Of a stretch of 64,000 nucleotides of DNA, positions 26,198-34,918 are shown in pieces. The stretch lies in assembly GCF_002836515.1 (NCBI RefSeq), contig NZ_PJBC01000067.1, positions 1 through 64,000 of the forward strand. Direction: 5' to 3'. Origin of the DNA: Pseudomonas sp. Choline-02u-1. GTDB lineage: Bacteria > Pseudomonadota > Gammaproteobacteria > Pseudomonadales > Pseudomonadaceae. The position numbers were made by a program, and so were the translations under genes. Numbering within the stretch: the first letter of the stretch is position 1; each line of letters begins with the position of its first letter. The notes beneath the pieces are model-generated. The model saw nothing but the letters and a program-made list of their open reading frames with translations, was not told where the DNA came from and searched no databases.

Positions 26198-26302
26198 GCG
26201 CAATAACCCGGATTTGTCCAAACGCAGGCGGCTTTCGTCCAACTTCGCCGATGCCAGCCGCCGTACGCTGCCCTTTCAAACAGGATGACCCGCAGGATGA
26301 AC

Positions 26303-26989
26303 ATGACCGAATACGTCTTTACCCCGGATCTGCCCGTGACCTTGCCGGTACTCGGCAGCGAGCAACGCTTCCCCGTCGGCCGGGTGTTCTGTGTCGGCCG
26401 CAACTATCCATGGCCGGACGCGCAAGGCCAGTCGCGCCAGCCGCCAGTGTTTTTCATGAAACCGGCAAGTTGTGTGGTCGATGCCGTCGGCGACGTCGCC
26501 TTCCCCTCGGTGTGCGAGGACTTCGTCCACGAAATCGAACTGGTCGTGGCCATCGGTGAAGGCGGCGCCAATATCCCTGAAGATCAGGCTATGGCCTACG
26601 TCTGGGGCTACGCCGCCGGCCTCGACCTGACCCGCCGTGATGTGCAGCGCGCAGCCAAGAGCAACGGCTTGCCATGGGAAGGTGCCAAGGTCTTCGACGG
26701 CGCCGCGCCGATGACGGCCGTCGTGCCGGTGAGCCGCTGCGGCCATCCCGAGGGCGAACTGTGGCTGAACGTCAACGGCGAAGAACGCCAACGCGACAAC
26801 CTCGACAGCCAGATCTGGTCGGTCAGTGAAGTGATCGCGCGCATTTCGCAATCGGTGGCCCTGCGCGCCGGCGACCTGATCATGACCGGCAGCCCCGCCG
26901 GTGTGGATGGCCTGCAACCGGGCGACGTGATCAGCGCCGGCATCGACGGCATCGGCCAATTGGACATGCGCGTCGGCCCACGGCCCTGA
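26303..26989 (+). CDS. Fumarylacetoacetate hydrolase (FAH) family protein
   Basis: 228-residue FAH-fold enzyme with the metal-binding acidic set (FVHEIELVVAIG and GLDLTRRDVQ) and the typical MTGSPAGV loop. The family cleaves C-C bonds of diketo acids or hydrates or decarboxylates related compounds. In non-phosphorylative sugar-acid pathways a FAH protein splits a 2,4-diketo-3-deoxy acid made by an SDR, which fits the next gene (inference). Start chosen at MTEYVF, where AGGA lies five bases upstream; two in-frame ATGs lie just before. Confidence 0.88.
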   Translation: MTEYVFTPDLPVTLPVLGSEQRFPVGRVFCVGRNYPWPDAQGQSRQPPVFFMKPASCVVDAVGDVAFPSVCEDFVHEIELVVAIGEGGANIPEDQAMAYVWGYAAGLDLTRRDVQRAAKSNGLPWEGAKVFDGAAPMTAVVPVSRCGHPEGELWLNVNGEERQRDNLDSQIWSVSEVIARISQSVALRAGDLIMTGSPAGVDGLQPGDVISAGIDGIGQLDMRVGPRP

Positions 26990-27022
26990 TCCAGCTGATT
27001 CAGAAAAAAGGAGAACAACACT

Positions 27023-27781
27023 ATGACTACCCCTTCGAAAGTCGCGCTGGTCACCGGCGCCGGCAGTGGTATCGGCCGAGCCGTGGCGCTGGGCCTGATG
27101 GCGGACGGTTTCATCCTCGTGCTCGCCGGACGCCGGCCCGAGCCCTTGCAAGCGCTGGTCGAACTGGCGCAGAGCCAGGGTCATCAAGCCTTGGCCGTGC
27201 CCACCGACGTGCGTGATCCGGCCAGTGTCGATGTGCTGTTCGCGACCATTGCCGAGGTCTACGGGCGCCTCGACGTGGTCTTCAACAACGCCGGCGTCAA
27301 CGCCCCCGCCGTGCCGCTGGATGAACTGACCTTCGAGCAGTGGCGCAACGTGATCGATACCAACCTCAACGGCGTCTTCCTCTGCGCCCGCGGCGCGTTC
27401 GGGCTGATGCGCCAGCAACAACCACAGGGCGGGCGGATCATCAACAACGGTTCGATTTCCGCACACACCCCGCGCCCGTTCAGCAGCGCCTACACCGCGA
27501 GCAAACACGCCGTGCTCGGCCTGACCAAATCGCTGGCGCTGGACGGCCGCGAATTCAACATCGCCTGCAGCCAGATCGACATCGGCAATGCCCTGACGGA
27601 AATGTCGGTGCGCATGACCAAAGGCGTACGCCAGGCCAACGGCAGCATCGCCGTCGAGCCAATGGTCGACGTCAAACACGTCGCCGACGCGGTGCGCTAC
27701 ATCGCCGGGCTGCCGCTGTCGGCCAACGTTTTGAACATGACCGTCATGGCCAGTGCCATGCCGTTTGCCGGCCGCGGTTGA
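27023..27781 (+). CDS. SDR-family oxidoreductase
   Basis: 252-residue classical short-chain dehydrogenase: NAD(P) motif TGAGSGIGRA (residues 11-20), NNAG, catalytic Ser in NNGSISA and YTASK (Tyr and Lys). AAAAGGAG precedes the ATG. Third enzyme of the AraC-linked operon after MFS and FAH; the substrate is likely a hydroxy- or keto-acid of the pathway. Confidence 0.92.
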   Translation: MTTPSKVALVTGAGSGIGRAVALGLMADGFILVLAGRRPEPLQALVELAQSQGHQALAVPTDVRDPASVDVLFATIAEVYGRLDVVFNNAGVNAPAVPLDELTFEQWRNVIDTNLNGVFLCARGAFGLMRQQQPQGGRIINNGSISAHTPRPFSSAYTASKHAVLGLTKSLALDGREFNIACSQIDIGNALTEMSVRMTKGVRQANGSIAVEPMVDVKHVADAVRYIAGLPLSANVLNMTVMASAMPFAGRG

Positions 27782-27793
27782 GCCGGCCTTTTT
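27767..27793 (+). terminator. Weak hairpin with T-run between SDR and hydroxyacid dehydrogenase
   Basis: GCCGGC (27767-27772) and GCCGGC (27782-27787) can pair around the SDR stop codon and are followed by a short run of five T. The stem is short and the next gene starts 20 bp on, so it is at most an attenuator. Confidence 0.35.
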
Positions 27794-27812
27794 ATTGCGT
27801 AACGAGGTAGCC

Positions 27813-28769
27813 ATGAAGCCAGAAATCCTGCAACTGAGCCCGATCCTGATCCCGGAAATCAACGCGCGCCTGGAAGAACTGTTTACCGTGCGCCGCTACT
27901 TCCAGCAGACGGACAAACCCGCCTATATAAAGGAACACGGCGCCACCATTCGCGGCGTGATCACCGGCGGCCACACCGGCATCAGCCAGGCGCTGATGGC
28001 GCAACTGCCGAACCTGGAAGTGGTCGCGGTCAACGGCGTTGGTACCGACGCCGTTGACCTCGCCTACGCCCGCGACCGCGGCATCCGCGTCACCGCCACC
28101 ATTGGCGCACTCACCGAAGACGTCGCCGATCTCGCCATCGGCCTGCTCATCTCGGTGTGTCGCGGCCTGTGCACCAGCGACCGCTACGTACGCTCCGGCC
28201 AATGGCCGCAAAGCCCAACCCCTCTCGCGCCCCTGCCGCTGGCGCGGCAAGTGTCCGGCATGCGCATCGGCATCGTCGGCATGGGCCGCGTCGGCCGCGC
28301 CATCGCCACCCGCGCCGCCGCCTTCGGCTGCCCGATCAGCTACACCGACCTGCAACCGATGAACGACGTCCCGCACACCTTCGTCGCCGACCTCAAACAA
28401 CTGGCCCGCGACAGCGACGCCCTGATCCTCGCTGCGGCGGCGGACAAGGGCGAAGCGATCATCGACGCGCAAGTGCTGCAAGCGTTGGGCAAGGACGGTT
28501 ATCTGATCAATGTCGCCCGGGGCAAACTGGTGAATGAGACGGATCTGGTGGCCGCGCTTTCAGCGGGAGCGATTGCCGGGGCTGGGCTGGATGTGTTTGT
28601 CGATGAACCGACTGTGCCTGAAGCGTTGTTTGCTAATGAACAAGTGGTGCTGCAACCGCATCGGGCCAGCGCCACCTTGCAGACCCGCACGCGGATGGGG
28701 GAAATGGTGGTGGCGAGTCTGGTTGATACGTTTGCGGGGAAAGTGCCGGTTGGGTGTGTGACGGGGTGA
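27813..28769 (+). CDS. D-isomer-specific 2-hydroxyacid dehydrogenase
   Basis: 318 residues with an NAD(P)-binding motif GIVGMGRVGRAIA (near residue 153) and the catalytic triad: Arg in NVARGKLVNE, Glu in DVFVDEPTVPE, His in LQPHRAS. Glyoxylate/hydroxypyruvate reductase-like. The start MKPEIL is set by the CGAGGTAG just upstream; the reading frame extends 20 codons back into the SDR gene. Last gene of the AraC-linked operon. Confidence 0.9.
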   Translation: MKPEILQLSPILIPEINARLEELFTVRRYFQQTDKPAYIKEHGATIRGVITGGHTGISQALMAQLPNLEVVAVNGVGTDAVDLAYARDRGIRVTATIGALTEDVADLAIGLLISVCRGLCTSDRYVRSGQWPQSPTPLAPLPLARQVSGMRIGIVGMGRVGRAIATRAAAFGCPISYTDLQPMNDVPHTFVADLKQLARDSDALILAAAADKGEAIIDAQVLQALGKDGYLINVARGKLVNETDLVAALSAGAIAGAGLDVFVDEPTVPEALFANEQVVLQPHRASATLQTRTRMGEMVVASLVDTFAGKVPVGCVTG

Positions 28770-28810
28770 ACCGGTTCTGGAACGCTGTTCGTGATCGCGG
28801 CACATACCGC

Positions 28811-28838
28811 CTTCGCGAGCAGGCTCGCTCCCACAGAA
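28811..28838. repeat. Single REP half-site
   Basis: One arm of the GGGAGCGGGCTTGCTCGCG-type REP (reverse orientation) after the hydroxyacid dehydrogenase stop; no partner arm is present. Confidence 0.6.
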
Positions 28839-28884
28839 AAGCAAAAGCAAACCAAGCAGGCCGTCCCGCCACCCAACACGATGA

Positions 28885-29340
28885 GCGTTAGCTCGAGTAA
28901 AGCTTTTGATCCTGGAGCCCGTCGGCAGGCTGAGTGGAGGGATTGATCCGGGGGTGGGAGCGCAGCGACCGTTCGACGAAGTCGAACACAGCGGAAGGAG
29001 GTGCAGCGAAGCAAACCGTAGCCGCTGCGCCCGGATCGATCCCGGAGCGAAGGAACCCCGAGCTCCAGCGAGCGGGCCGAACGTCAGGGCGAAGACCTTT
29101 TGGTTCCTTTGGGCTGGGCCGGCATTCCGGCGTTTGCCAAAAGGGACTCGCCGTAAGGGCGAAACCGCCAGCCGCAACACCCAAAAAAACGGATATCCAC
29201 CCAACCCCCCAGAGTATGGTCGGCCCAAAGGCCGCCAAGTCCAAAAAAAACCCCCACAACCGAAAACCAGTGTGGGGCGAAAAAATTGGTTGGTTGCGGC
29301 CAACCAAAGGAGCTCTGTCAAAAAACCATCCGGGCGCTCA
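28885..29340. repeat. GC-rich non-coding block, probable dispersed repeat
   Basis: About 450 bp with overlapping open frames on both strands but no ribosome-binding sites, no recognisable protein and Pro/Arg/Lys-rich frames. Features such as GGCCGAACGTCAGGGCGAAG, CCAAAAGGGACTCGCCGTAAG and A- or C-runs recall a conserved intergenic element found repeatedly in Pseudomonas genomes, often mis-annotated as short hypothetical proteins. This identification is from memory and was not searched. Confidence 0.4.
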
Positions 29341-29342
29341 GA

Positions 29343-29684
29343 TCAAATGCACTCCTGAGCGGCCCGCTCAAAACTCGACGGCAACAAATTCGACGCCAGC
29401 AAATGCCGCTCATAAATGAACACCTTGCCGCCCTTCCCCGCCTTGTACGCCTCCAGCACGTTATCCGCCGCGACCTTGCTCGGCACCACAATCCGATAAC
29501 TGCGCTGACTCTGCGAAACCGTCGGATTCAACGCACTGCCCTGCAGCTTCGGCACTACGCATTCGGCGAACTGCGCTGGTGTCTTGCTGGTCTGCAAAGT
29601 CAGGGTCGGATCGTTCGGCGCCGAAGCGCAACCGGCAAGCAACAGGGAAACAAAAGCCATGGCAGGCACGAATAAAGGACGCAT
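29343..29684 (-). CDS. Small lipoprotein, unknown function
   Basis: 113 residues. The start MRPLFVPAMAF gives a lipoprotein signal peptide with lipobox LLLAGC (Cys near 18), so the protein should be lipid-anchored. The mature part is small and soluble with two Cys (ECVVPKL and the C-terminal QECI). A longer upstream frame (to 29738) would spoil the signal peptide. Function not recognised. Confidence 0.8.
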   Translation of the reverse strand: MRPLFVPAMAFVSLLLAGCASAPNDPTLTLQTSKTPAQFAECVVPKLQGSALNPTVSQSQRSYRIVVPSKVAADNVLEAYKAGKGGKVFIYERHLLASNLLPSSFERAAQECI

Positions 29685-29769
29685 CGGGGTAATCCTGAAA
29701 ATAAAGGTTCGGTTCAACCGGCAACGGTTCGACTTCACGGCGCCGCCGTTGCCATTTACGTTTTAAGAG

Positions 29770-30411
29770 TCAGCTCGACGCCACCAGGGCCTTGAGCGAC
29801 ACATCGAATTGCTTCAGCGCATTGAGTTGCAGGTCACGCTGCTGATTGATCTGCGCGGCAATATGCGGCGCCGCCTGGTTATGCACCCAGACCGAAGGCA
29901 ACTCTCGCTCGATCGCCCCCTCGGCCTTGCCGATGTACTGCAGATCGGCGTCGTAGAACCGTGCCGAAAAGCGCGCCTCGACCAGACTATTGCGCTGGGT
30001 CAGCAAGCGATTGAAGGTGTCGAGCTTGACTACCACGTCCGGGTGAGCCTGAAGCAGGTCATCCAGGTTGTCGTAAACGATGACCGAGACGAACTGCTGC
30101 TGCAGTGAACTCACCAGCCAGTCCAGCGCCAGTTGCGGGTCGGAGCTGCCGATAAAGGCGTCGCGGATTCGCGAATCCAGTGCGTCTTTTGCGCCGTTCA
30201 GCGCCATGTCGTGGTAGCGCTCCAGATATTGCAGGTTCTGCAAAGTGTTTTCGCTCAACAACACACCTACAGTCTGTGTGTGCTGCAGGGCTGAGGCGCT
30301 GGCGGCGATAGGTTGCAGGTGACACGACCGGGCGTCGTCCGCGTAAGCCGGTGCAACCATCACCCCGCCCATCAGCAGGGCGATCATTGCCAGTCGAGTC
30401 AGAGTTTTCAT
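29770..30411 (-). CDS. Exported protein, unknown function
   Basis: 213 residues with a clear signal peptide (MKTLTRLAMIALLMGGVMVA, cut near AYA|DDA). The mature protein is mostly helical by composition with a Gln-rich C-terminus and no motif I recognise. The start is placed at this signal peptide; 44 extra codons upstream lack coding character. It is divergent from the small gene at 30579. Confidence 0.8.
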   Translation of the reverse strand: MKTLTRLAMIALLMGGVMVAPAYADDARSCHLQPIAASASALQHTQTVGVLLSENTLQNLQYLERYHDMALNGAKDALDSRIRDAFIGSSDPQLALDWLVSSLQQQFVSVIVYDNLDDLLQAHPDVVVKLDTFNRLLTQRNSLVEARFSARFYDADLQYIGKAEGAIERELPSVWVHNQAAPHIAAQINQQRDLQLNALKQFDVSLKALVASS

Positions 30412-30578
30412 CGCGCAATTTCCTTGAGCTGCGTCTTCGATGGAGGCGATTTTCCGCCCAACGCCGACAAAGCAGAACTTGCGTTTCTTGATGGTCACTA
30501 TTACTTCTAGCAATAGTTGCTTGACGAGCTGACTGATGCACACTCGACCTGCCTGGAAAATATGATGAGGGTCTCGCC

Positions 30579-30827
30579 TTGAGAACGTTTGATCTGATCC
30601 GTGATGCCGTGCTGCCCGAATATCGCGAGCGCGTGGCGGAATACCTGATCCAGTACGAAACCGTCCTGCTGGACAAAAACATTCGCGATGCGCAACTGGT
30701 TCGCGACACTGGCCAGCAGCTGCGCGGTTACCTGCGCGGGCTTAACACCACGCGAGTGCTGGGCATGGCCTATTGGGAGGAGCTCGATCGCCGCGTTGTA
30801 GACACTTGGCTGACCGTGCAAGAGTGA
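30579..30827 (+). CDS. Small conserved-looking protein, unknown function
   Basis: 82 residues from a TTG start with AGGG seven bases upstream. The sequence (VRDAVLPEYRERVAEYLIQYE style) is amphipathic and helical, with no signal peptide. Coding bias matches the neighbours. Not recognised; the diguanylate cyclase gene follows about 100 bp downstream. Confidence 0.6.
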   Translation: MRTFDLIRDAVLPEYRERVAEYLIQYETVLLDKNIRDAQLVRDTGQQLRGYLRGLNTTRVLGMAYWEELDRRVVDTWLTVQE

Positions 30828-30932
30828 CCGCTGCAACGCCAGTGGTCTGCCGGACAACGCGCCCCCTGCGAAAAACCTGACCAAACGCTTACAATCGCAG
30901 GCCTATTGCCATACAGACAGGCCTGCCCGGAA

Positions 30933-32090
30933 ATGCCGCTCGACCCGCCAACGATGCTGACCATCACAATCGCCCTCGCAGCCGCTGCCGCGCTGTACCT
31001 GGCGGTCGAATGGCGCAGCATCCGTGAGCCTTCGCTCCTGTTCTGGAGCGCCGGTTTCGCCACCATCACCCTCGGTTCTACCCTCGCCTTGCTGCGCAGC
31101 AGCGGTTTTATGCTGCTGGGCATCTGGTTCGCCAACGGCCTGTTGGTGACCGCGCATTTCTTTTTCCTGCTGGGTGTGGCGCGCTTCACCCAGACCCGAC
31201 TGTCGCCGGCGTGGTACCTGATTTTCGCGACGTGGCTGATCATGTTGCTCTTGCCGGAGGGGCCGTTGTGGTCGAAAGCCATGCTGGTGGCCAACTCGCT
31301 GCTGGTAGCCATTCCCACGCTGAAGGCCAGTTCGCTGCTGCGTCCGCACGGCAAGTCATTGAGCGTCGGCGCGGTGCAACTGCGCTATGTGCTGCTCGGC
31401 CACGGCCTCTTTTATGTGGCCAAGGCTTTGACCGTAGTGATCCCCGGTACGCTGATCGATCTGGCGGCGTTTCGCGGCGAGATCATTCAGATCTCACTGG
31501 TCGAAGGCGCGATGGCGATCATGTTGATTGCTCTGTCGATGACCGGCACCGAGCGATATCGCCGGGAAAAGCAGATCGCCCGCCTCGCCGAGCGCGATCC
31601 GCTCACCGCACTTTACAACCGCCGCGCCCTGGAAAAACGCACGCCACGCCTGTTGGCCGGTGTATCCGCGCAAAGACCGGGTGCGCTGCTGTTGATCGAT
31701 ATCGACAACTTCAAACTGGTCAACGATCAGTACGGGCACATCGCCGGCGACCGCTTGCTGATTGCCTTGAGCGAGATGATCCGCGCCCAGCTGCCGGCCA
31801 ATGCGCTGACTGCGCGCTTGGGCGGCGATGAGTTTTTGATGCTGCTCAACAACGCGTCGGCCGAGGCTATTCTTGAACTGGGCAATGCCTTGCGCGAACA
31901 GTTTCTGGCCTTGGCGTCGCACACCTGTCCCACGTCCGCTGCGGTGACCTTGAGCATCGGCGCCACCCTGTTCGACAAACCACCAGCCAGTCTGGATGCG
32001 CTGATCGAACTTGGCGATGCCGCGCTCTACGAGTCCAAACGCGGCGGACGCAACCGCGTGCGCCTGTCCGGCCTCGCCACTCCAGGATGA
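30933..32090 (+). CDS. Membrane diguanylate cyclase (GGDEF)
   Basis: 385 residues: about six N-terminal membrane helices (residues 10-205), then a GGDEF domain with an intact RLGGDEF signature and the substrate-binding IDIDNFKLVND. The RxxD inhibitory site five residues before GGDEF is absent (PANALTARLGGDEF), so feedback inhibition by c-di-GMP may be lost. Start at MPLDPP is uncertain; MLTIT at 30954 is possible. The stop overlaps the thioesterase start by 4 bp. Confidence 0.9.
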   Translation: MPLDPPTMLTITIALAAAAALYLAVEWRSIREPSLLFWSAGFATITLGSTLALLRSSGFMLLGIWFANGLLVTAHFFFLLGVARFTQTRLSPAWYLIFATWLIMLLLPEGPLWSKAMLVANSLLVAIPTLKASSLLRPHGKSLSVGAVQLRYVLLGHGLFYVAKALTVVIPGTLIDLAAFRGEIIQISLVEGAMAIMLIALSMTGTERYRREKQIARLAERDPLTALYNRRALEKRTPRLLAGVSAQRPGALLLIDIDNFKLVNDQYGHIAGDRLLIALSEMIRAQLPANALTARLGGDEFLMLLNNASAEAILELGNALREQFLALASHTCPTSAAVTLSIGATLFDKPPASLDALIELGDAALYESKRGGRNRVRLSGLATPG

Positions 32091-32593
32091 ATTCAACCAT
32101 GTCCAGCCACGACACCCCGCTGCAAGATCTCGCCGCCCCCGAAGGCGTTTGTTACGGCTGCGGCGGGCGCAACCCGCACGGCCTGCACGTCAAAAGCCGC
32201 TGGGACGAAGACGGCAGCCATGTGGTCGCCGAACACTTGCCCGAAGCCCATTATTGCGGCTGGCCGGATCTGGTTTACGGCGGGCTGATCGCCATGCTGG
32301 TCGACTGTCACTCCAACTGGACCGCCATGGCCTGGCACTATCGCGCGCAAAACCGCGAAGCCGGCAGCCTGCCACGCATCGACTGCGTCACCGGCAATCT
32401 CGGGATCAAGTTCATCAAACCGACACCGATGGGCGTACCGCTGCTATTGCGCGCGCGGGTTGAAGGTGAAGTCGGGCGCAAGACCCGGGTGATTTGCGAG
32501 GTGTATGCGGGGGAGGTGCTGACGGCAGTGGGCGATTCGGTCTTTGTGCGGGTGGATACGGGGCAGTTGGCGGATGCAGCGCATTGCCGCTGA
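32087..32593 (+). CDS. PaaI-like hotdog thioesterase
   Basis: 168-residue hotdog-fold protein: YGGLIAMLVDCHSNWTA corresponds to the HGGxxxxLxD active-site helix of the PaaI/4HBT family. An N-terminal CYGCGGRNPHGL motif (two Cys) is typical of a subgroup of these thioesterases. Acyl substrate unknown. Translationally coupled to the diguanylate cyclase (ATGA overlap), though MSSHD at 32099 is an alternative start. Confidence 0.85.
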   Translation: MNSTMSSHDTPLQDLAAPEGVCYGCGGRNPHGLHVKSRWDEDGSHVVAEHLPEAHYCGWPDLVYGGLIAMLVDCHSNWTAMAWHYRAQNREAGSLPRIDCVTGNLGIKFIKPTPMGVPLLLRARVEGEVGRKTRVICEVYAGEVLTAVGDSVFVRVDTGQLADAAHCR

Positions 32594-32606
32594 GCTTGGC
32601 TCGATC

Positions 32607-32697
32607 TGTAGGAGCTGCCGAAGGCTGCGATCTTTTGATCTTGCTTTGGTCAAAAAAAATCAAAGTCAAAAGATCGCAGCCTTCGGCAGCTCCTACA
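32607..32697. repeat. REP pair with 32-bp arms
   Basis: Perfect 32-bp inverted repeat (32607-32638 and 32666-32697) of the GGAGCTGCCGAAGGCTGCG family with an A-rich loop. It fills the gap between two convergent genes and could act as a bidirectional terminator. Confidence 0.85.
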
Positions 32698-32713
32698 TTT
32701 GGATCGCCTGCTC

Positions 32714-34918
32714 TCAACGCGACAAGGTTGTCGCATTCGCCCGCGCCGCATGCAGCTTTTTATAGCTCTCGATCAAGCGCAAATGCCGATCCAGCCCTTC
32801 CAGCTTCATGCTCGTCGGCGTCAAGCCGTAAAACCGCACACTGCCATTCACCGAACCGATCGCCGCGTCCATGCGCTCGTCGCCAAACATCCGGCGGAAG
32901 TTGGCTTCGTAATCCTCCAGCTCCAGGTCGTCATCCAGCTGCATCTCCAGCACCACATTCACAGCCTGATAAAACAAGCCGCGCTCAACGGTGTTGTCGT
33001 TGTACTGCAGGAACGCCTCAACCAGATCCTTGGCCTCGTCAAACTTCTGCAACGCGAGATAGATCAGCAAGCGCAGTTCCAGGATCGTCAGCTTGCCCCA
33101 CGGCGTGTTGTCGTCGAACTCGATGCCGATCAGCGTGGTGATGTCGGTGTAGTCATCCTGTTCGCTGCGTTCCAGGCCCTGAACCAGGTTGCGCAGGCCG
33201 ACCTTGCTGAGGTTGTGCAGGTTGAGGATGTCGGCGCGAAATTGCAGGGCTTTGTTGGTGTTGTCCCAGATCAGGTCTTCGATCGGGTAGATCTCCGAGT
33301 AGTCCGGCACGAGGATGCGGCACGCCTTGGCACCGATGTGCTCGTAGACCGCCATGTAGACTTCCTTGCCCATGTCTTCGAGGATGCCGAACAGGGTCGC
33401 GGCTTCTTCGCCGTTGGAGTTTTCACCTTCGCCGGAGAAGTCCCACTCGACGAATTCGAAGTCTGGTTTGGCGCTGAAGAAGCGCCATGACACCACGCCG
33501 CTGGAATCGATGAAGTGCTCGACGAAGTTGTTCGGCTCGGTCACCGCCTGCCCGGAGAACGTAGGCTGCGGCAAGTCGTTGAGGCCTTCAAAGCTGCGGC
33601 CCTGCAGCAGTTCGGTCAGGCTGCGTTCCAGCGCGACTTCCAGGCTCGGATGCGCGCCAAACGAGGCGAAAACGCCACCGGTGCGCGGGTTCATCAGGGT
33701 CACGCACATCACCGGGAATTCACCGCCCAGCGAGGCATCCTTGACCAGCACCGGGAAGCCCTGTTCTTCCAGGCCCTTGATGCCGGCGAGGATGCTCGGG
33801 TATTTCTCCAGCACCTGCTGGGGGACGTCCGGCAGGGCCATTTCGCCTTCGAGAATTTCGCGTTTGACCGCGCGCTCGAAGATTTCCGAAAGACACTGCA
33901 CCTGCGCTTCGGCCAGCGTGTTGCCGGCGCTCATGCCGTTGCTCAGGTAGAGGTTTTCGATCAGGTTGGAGGGGAAGTACACCACTTGACCGTCCGATTG
34001 GCGCACGAACGGCAATGAGCAGATGCCGCGCTGGGTGTTGCCGGAATTGGTGTCGTACAGGTGCGAGCCGCGCAGCTCGCCGTCGCGGTTGTAAATGCCG
34101 AGGGTGTAGTCGTCGAGAATCTCGCCTGGCAATTCATCCTTCGGCCCCGGCTTGAACCACTGCTCATCCGGGTAATGCACGAATTCGGCGTTGGCGATTT
34201 CTTCGCCCCAGAACTGGTCGTTATAGAAGAAATTGCAATTGAGGCGCTCGATGAACTCGCCCAGCGCCGAAGCCAGCGCGCCTTCCTTGGTCGCGCCCTT
34301 GCCGTTGGTGAAGCACATCGGCGAATGCGCATCGCGGATATGCAGCGACCAGACGTTCGGCACGATGTTGCGCCACGAGGCGATCTCGATCTTCATGCCA
34401 AGGTCGGCAAGGATCTTCGACATGTTGGCGATGGTCTGTTCCAGCGGCAGGTCTTTGCCGGCGATGTAGGTGCCTGCCTGGGAATCGGACTGCGGCATCA
34501 ACAAGGCCTGGGCATCGGCGTCGAGGTTGTCGACTTCTTCGATGATGAACTCGGGGCCCGTCTGGACCACTTTCTTGACGGTGCAGCGATCGATGGAGCG
34601 CAGGATGCCCTGGCGATCCTTGTCGGAAATATCGGCGGGCAATTCGACCTGGATCTTGAAGATCTGGTTGTAGCGGTTTTCCGGGTCGACGATGTTGTTC
34701 TGCGACAGGCGAATGTTCTCTGTCGGGATGTTGCGGGTGTCGCAGTACAGCTTGACGAAGTAAGCCGCGCACAAGGCCGACGACGCCAGGAAGTAGTCGA
34801 ACGGCCCCGGTGCCGAGCCGTCGCCCTTGTAGCGGATGGGCTGATCGGCGATCACCGTGAAGTCGTCGAACTTGGCTTCAAGTCGAAGGTTGTCGAGAAA
34901 GTTGACCTTGATTTCCAT
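32714..34918 (-). CDS. ycaO: OsmC-YcaO fusion protein
   Basis: 734 residues. Residues about 1-135 form an OsmC-like domain (GPFDYFLASSALCAAYFVKLYC, with the redox-type Cys). The rest is a YcaO domain with the ATP-binding acidic motifs (TKEGALASALGEFIERLNC, QCLSEIFERAVKREIL) and a C-terminal tetratricopeptide-like segment. E. coli YcaO, about 586 residues, lacks the OsmC part and has been linked to RimO-dependent methylthiolation of ribosomal protein S12. No peptide-cyclising partner genes are near, so this is the housekeeping type rather than a RiPP enzyme. Symbol by similarity. Confidence 0.9.
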   Translation of the reverse strand: MEIKVNFLDNLRLEAKFDDFTVIADQPIRYKGDGSAPGPFDYFLASSALCAAYFVKLYCDTRNIPTENIRLSQNNIVDPENRYNQIFKIQVELPADISDKDRQGILRSIDRCTVKKVVQTGPEFIIEEVDNLDADAQALLMPQSDSQAGTYIAGKDLPLEQTIANMSKILADLGMKIEIASWRNIVPNVWSLHIRDAHSPMCFTNGKGATKEGALASALGEFIERLNCNFFYNDQFWGEEIANAEFVHYPDEQWFKPGPKDELPGEILDDYTLGIYNRDGELRGSHLYDTNSGNTQRGICSLPFVRQSDGQVVYFPSNLIENLYLSNGMSAGNTLAEAQVQCLSEIFERAVKREILEGEMALPDVPQQVLEKYPSILAGIKGLEEQGFPVLVKDASLGGEFPVMCVTLMNPRTGGVFASFGAHPSLEVALERSLTELLQGRSFEGLNDLPQPTFSGQAVTEPNNFVEHFIDSSGVVSWRFFSAKPDFEFVEWDFSGEGENSNGEEAATLFGILEDMGKEVYMAVYEHIGAKACRILVPDYSEIYPIEDLIWDNTNKALQFRADILNLHNLSKVGLRNLVQGLERSEQDDYTDITTLIGIEFDDNTPWGKLTILELRLLIYLALQKFDEAKDLVEAFLQYNDNTVERGLFYQAVNVVLEMQLDDDLELEDYEANFRRMFGDERMDAAIGSVNGSVRFYGLTPTSMKLEGLDRHLRLIESYKKLHAARANATTLSR

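Noticed and set aside
26276..27862. 528-residue minus-strand frame
   Set aside because: Antisense to FAH and SDR genes with intact active-site motifs.
28906..29419. Overlapping open frames on both strands in the GC-rich block
   Set aside because: No start signals, no protein motif and Arg/Pro/Lys-rich content; treated as non-coding repeat.
32714..34918. RiPP (azoline/thioamide peptide) biosynthesis cluster around YcaO
   Set aside because: No precursor peptide, cyclodehydratase partner or dehydrogenase is adjacent; the OsmC fusion is the stand-alone type.
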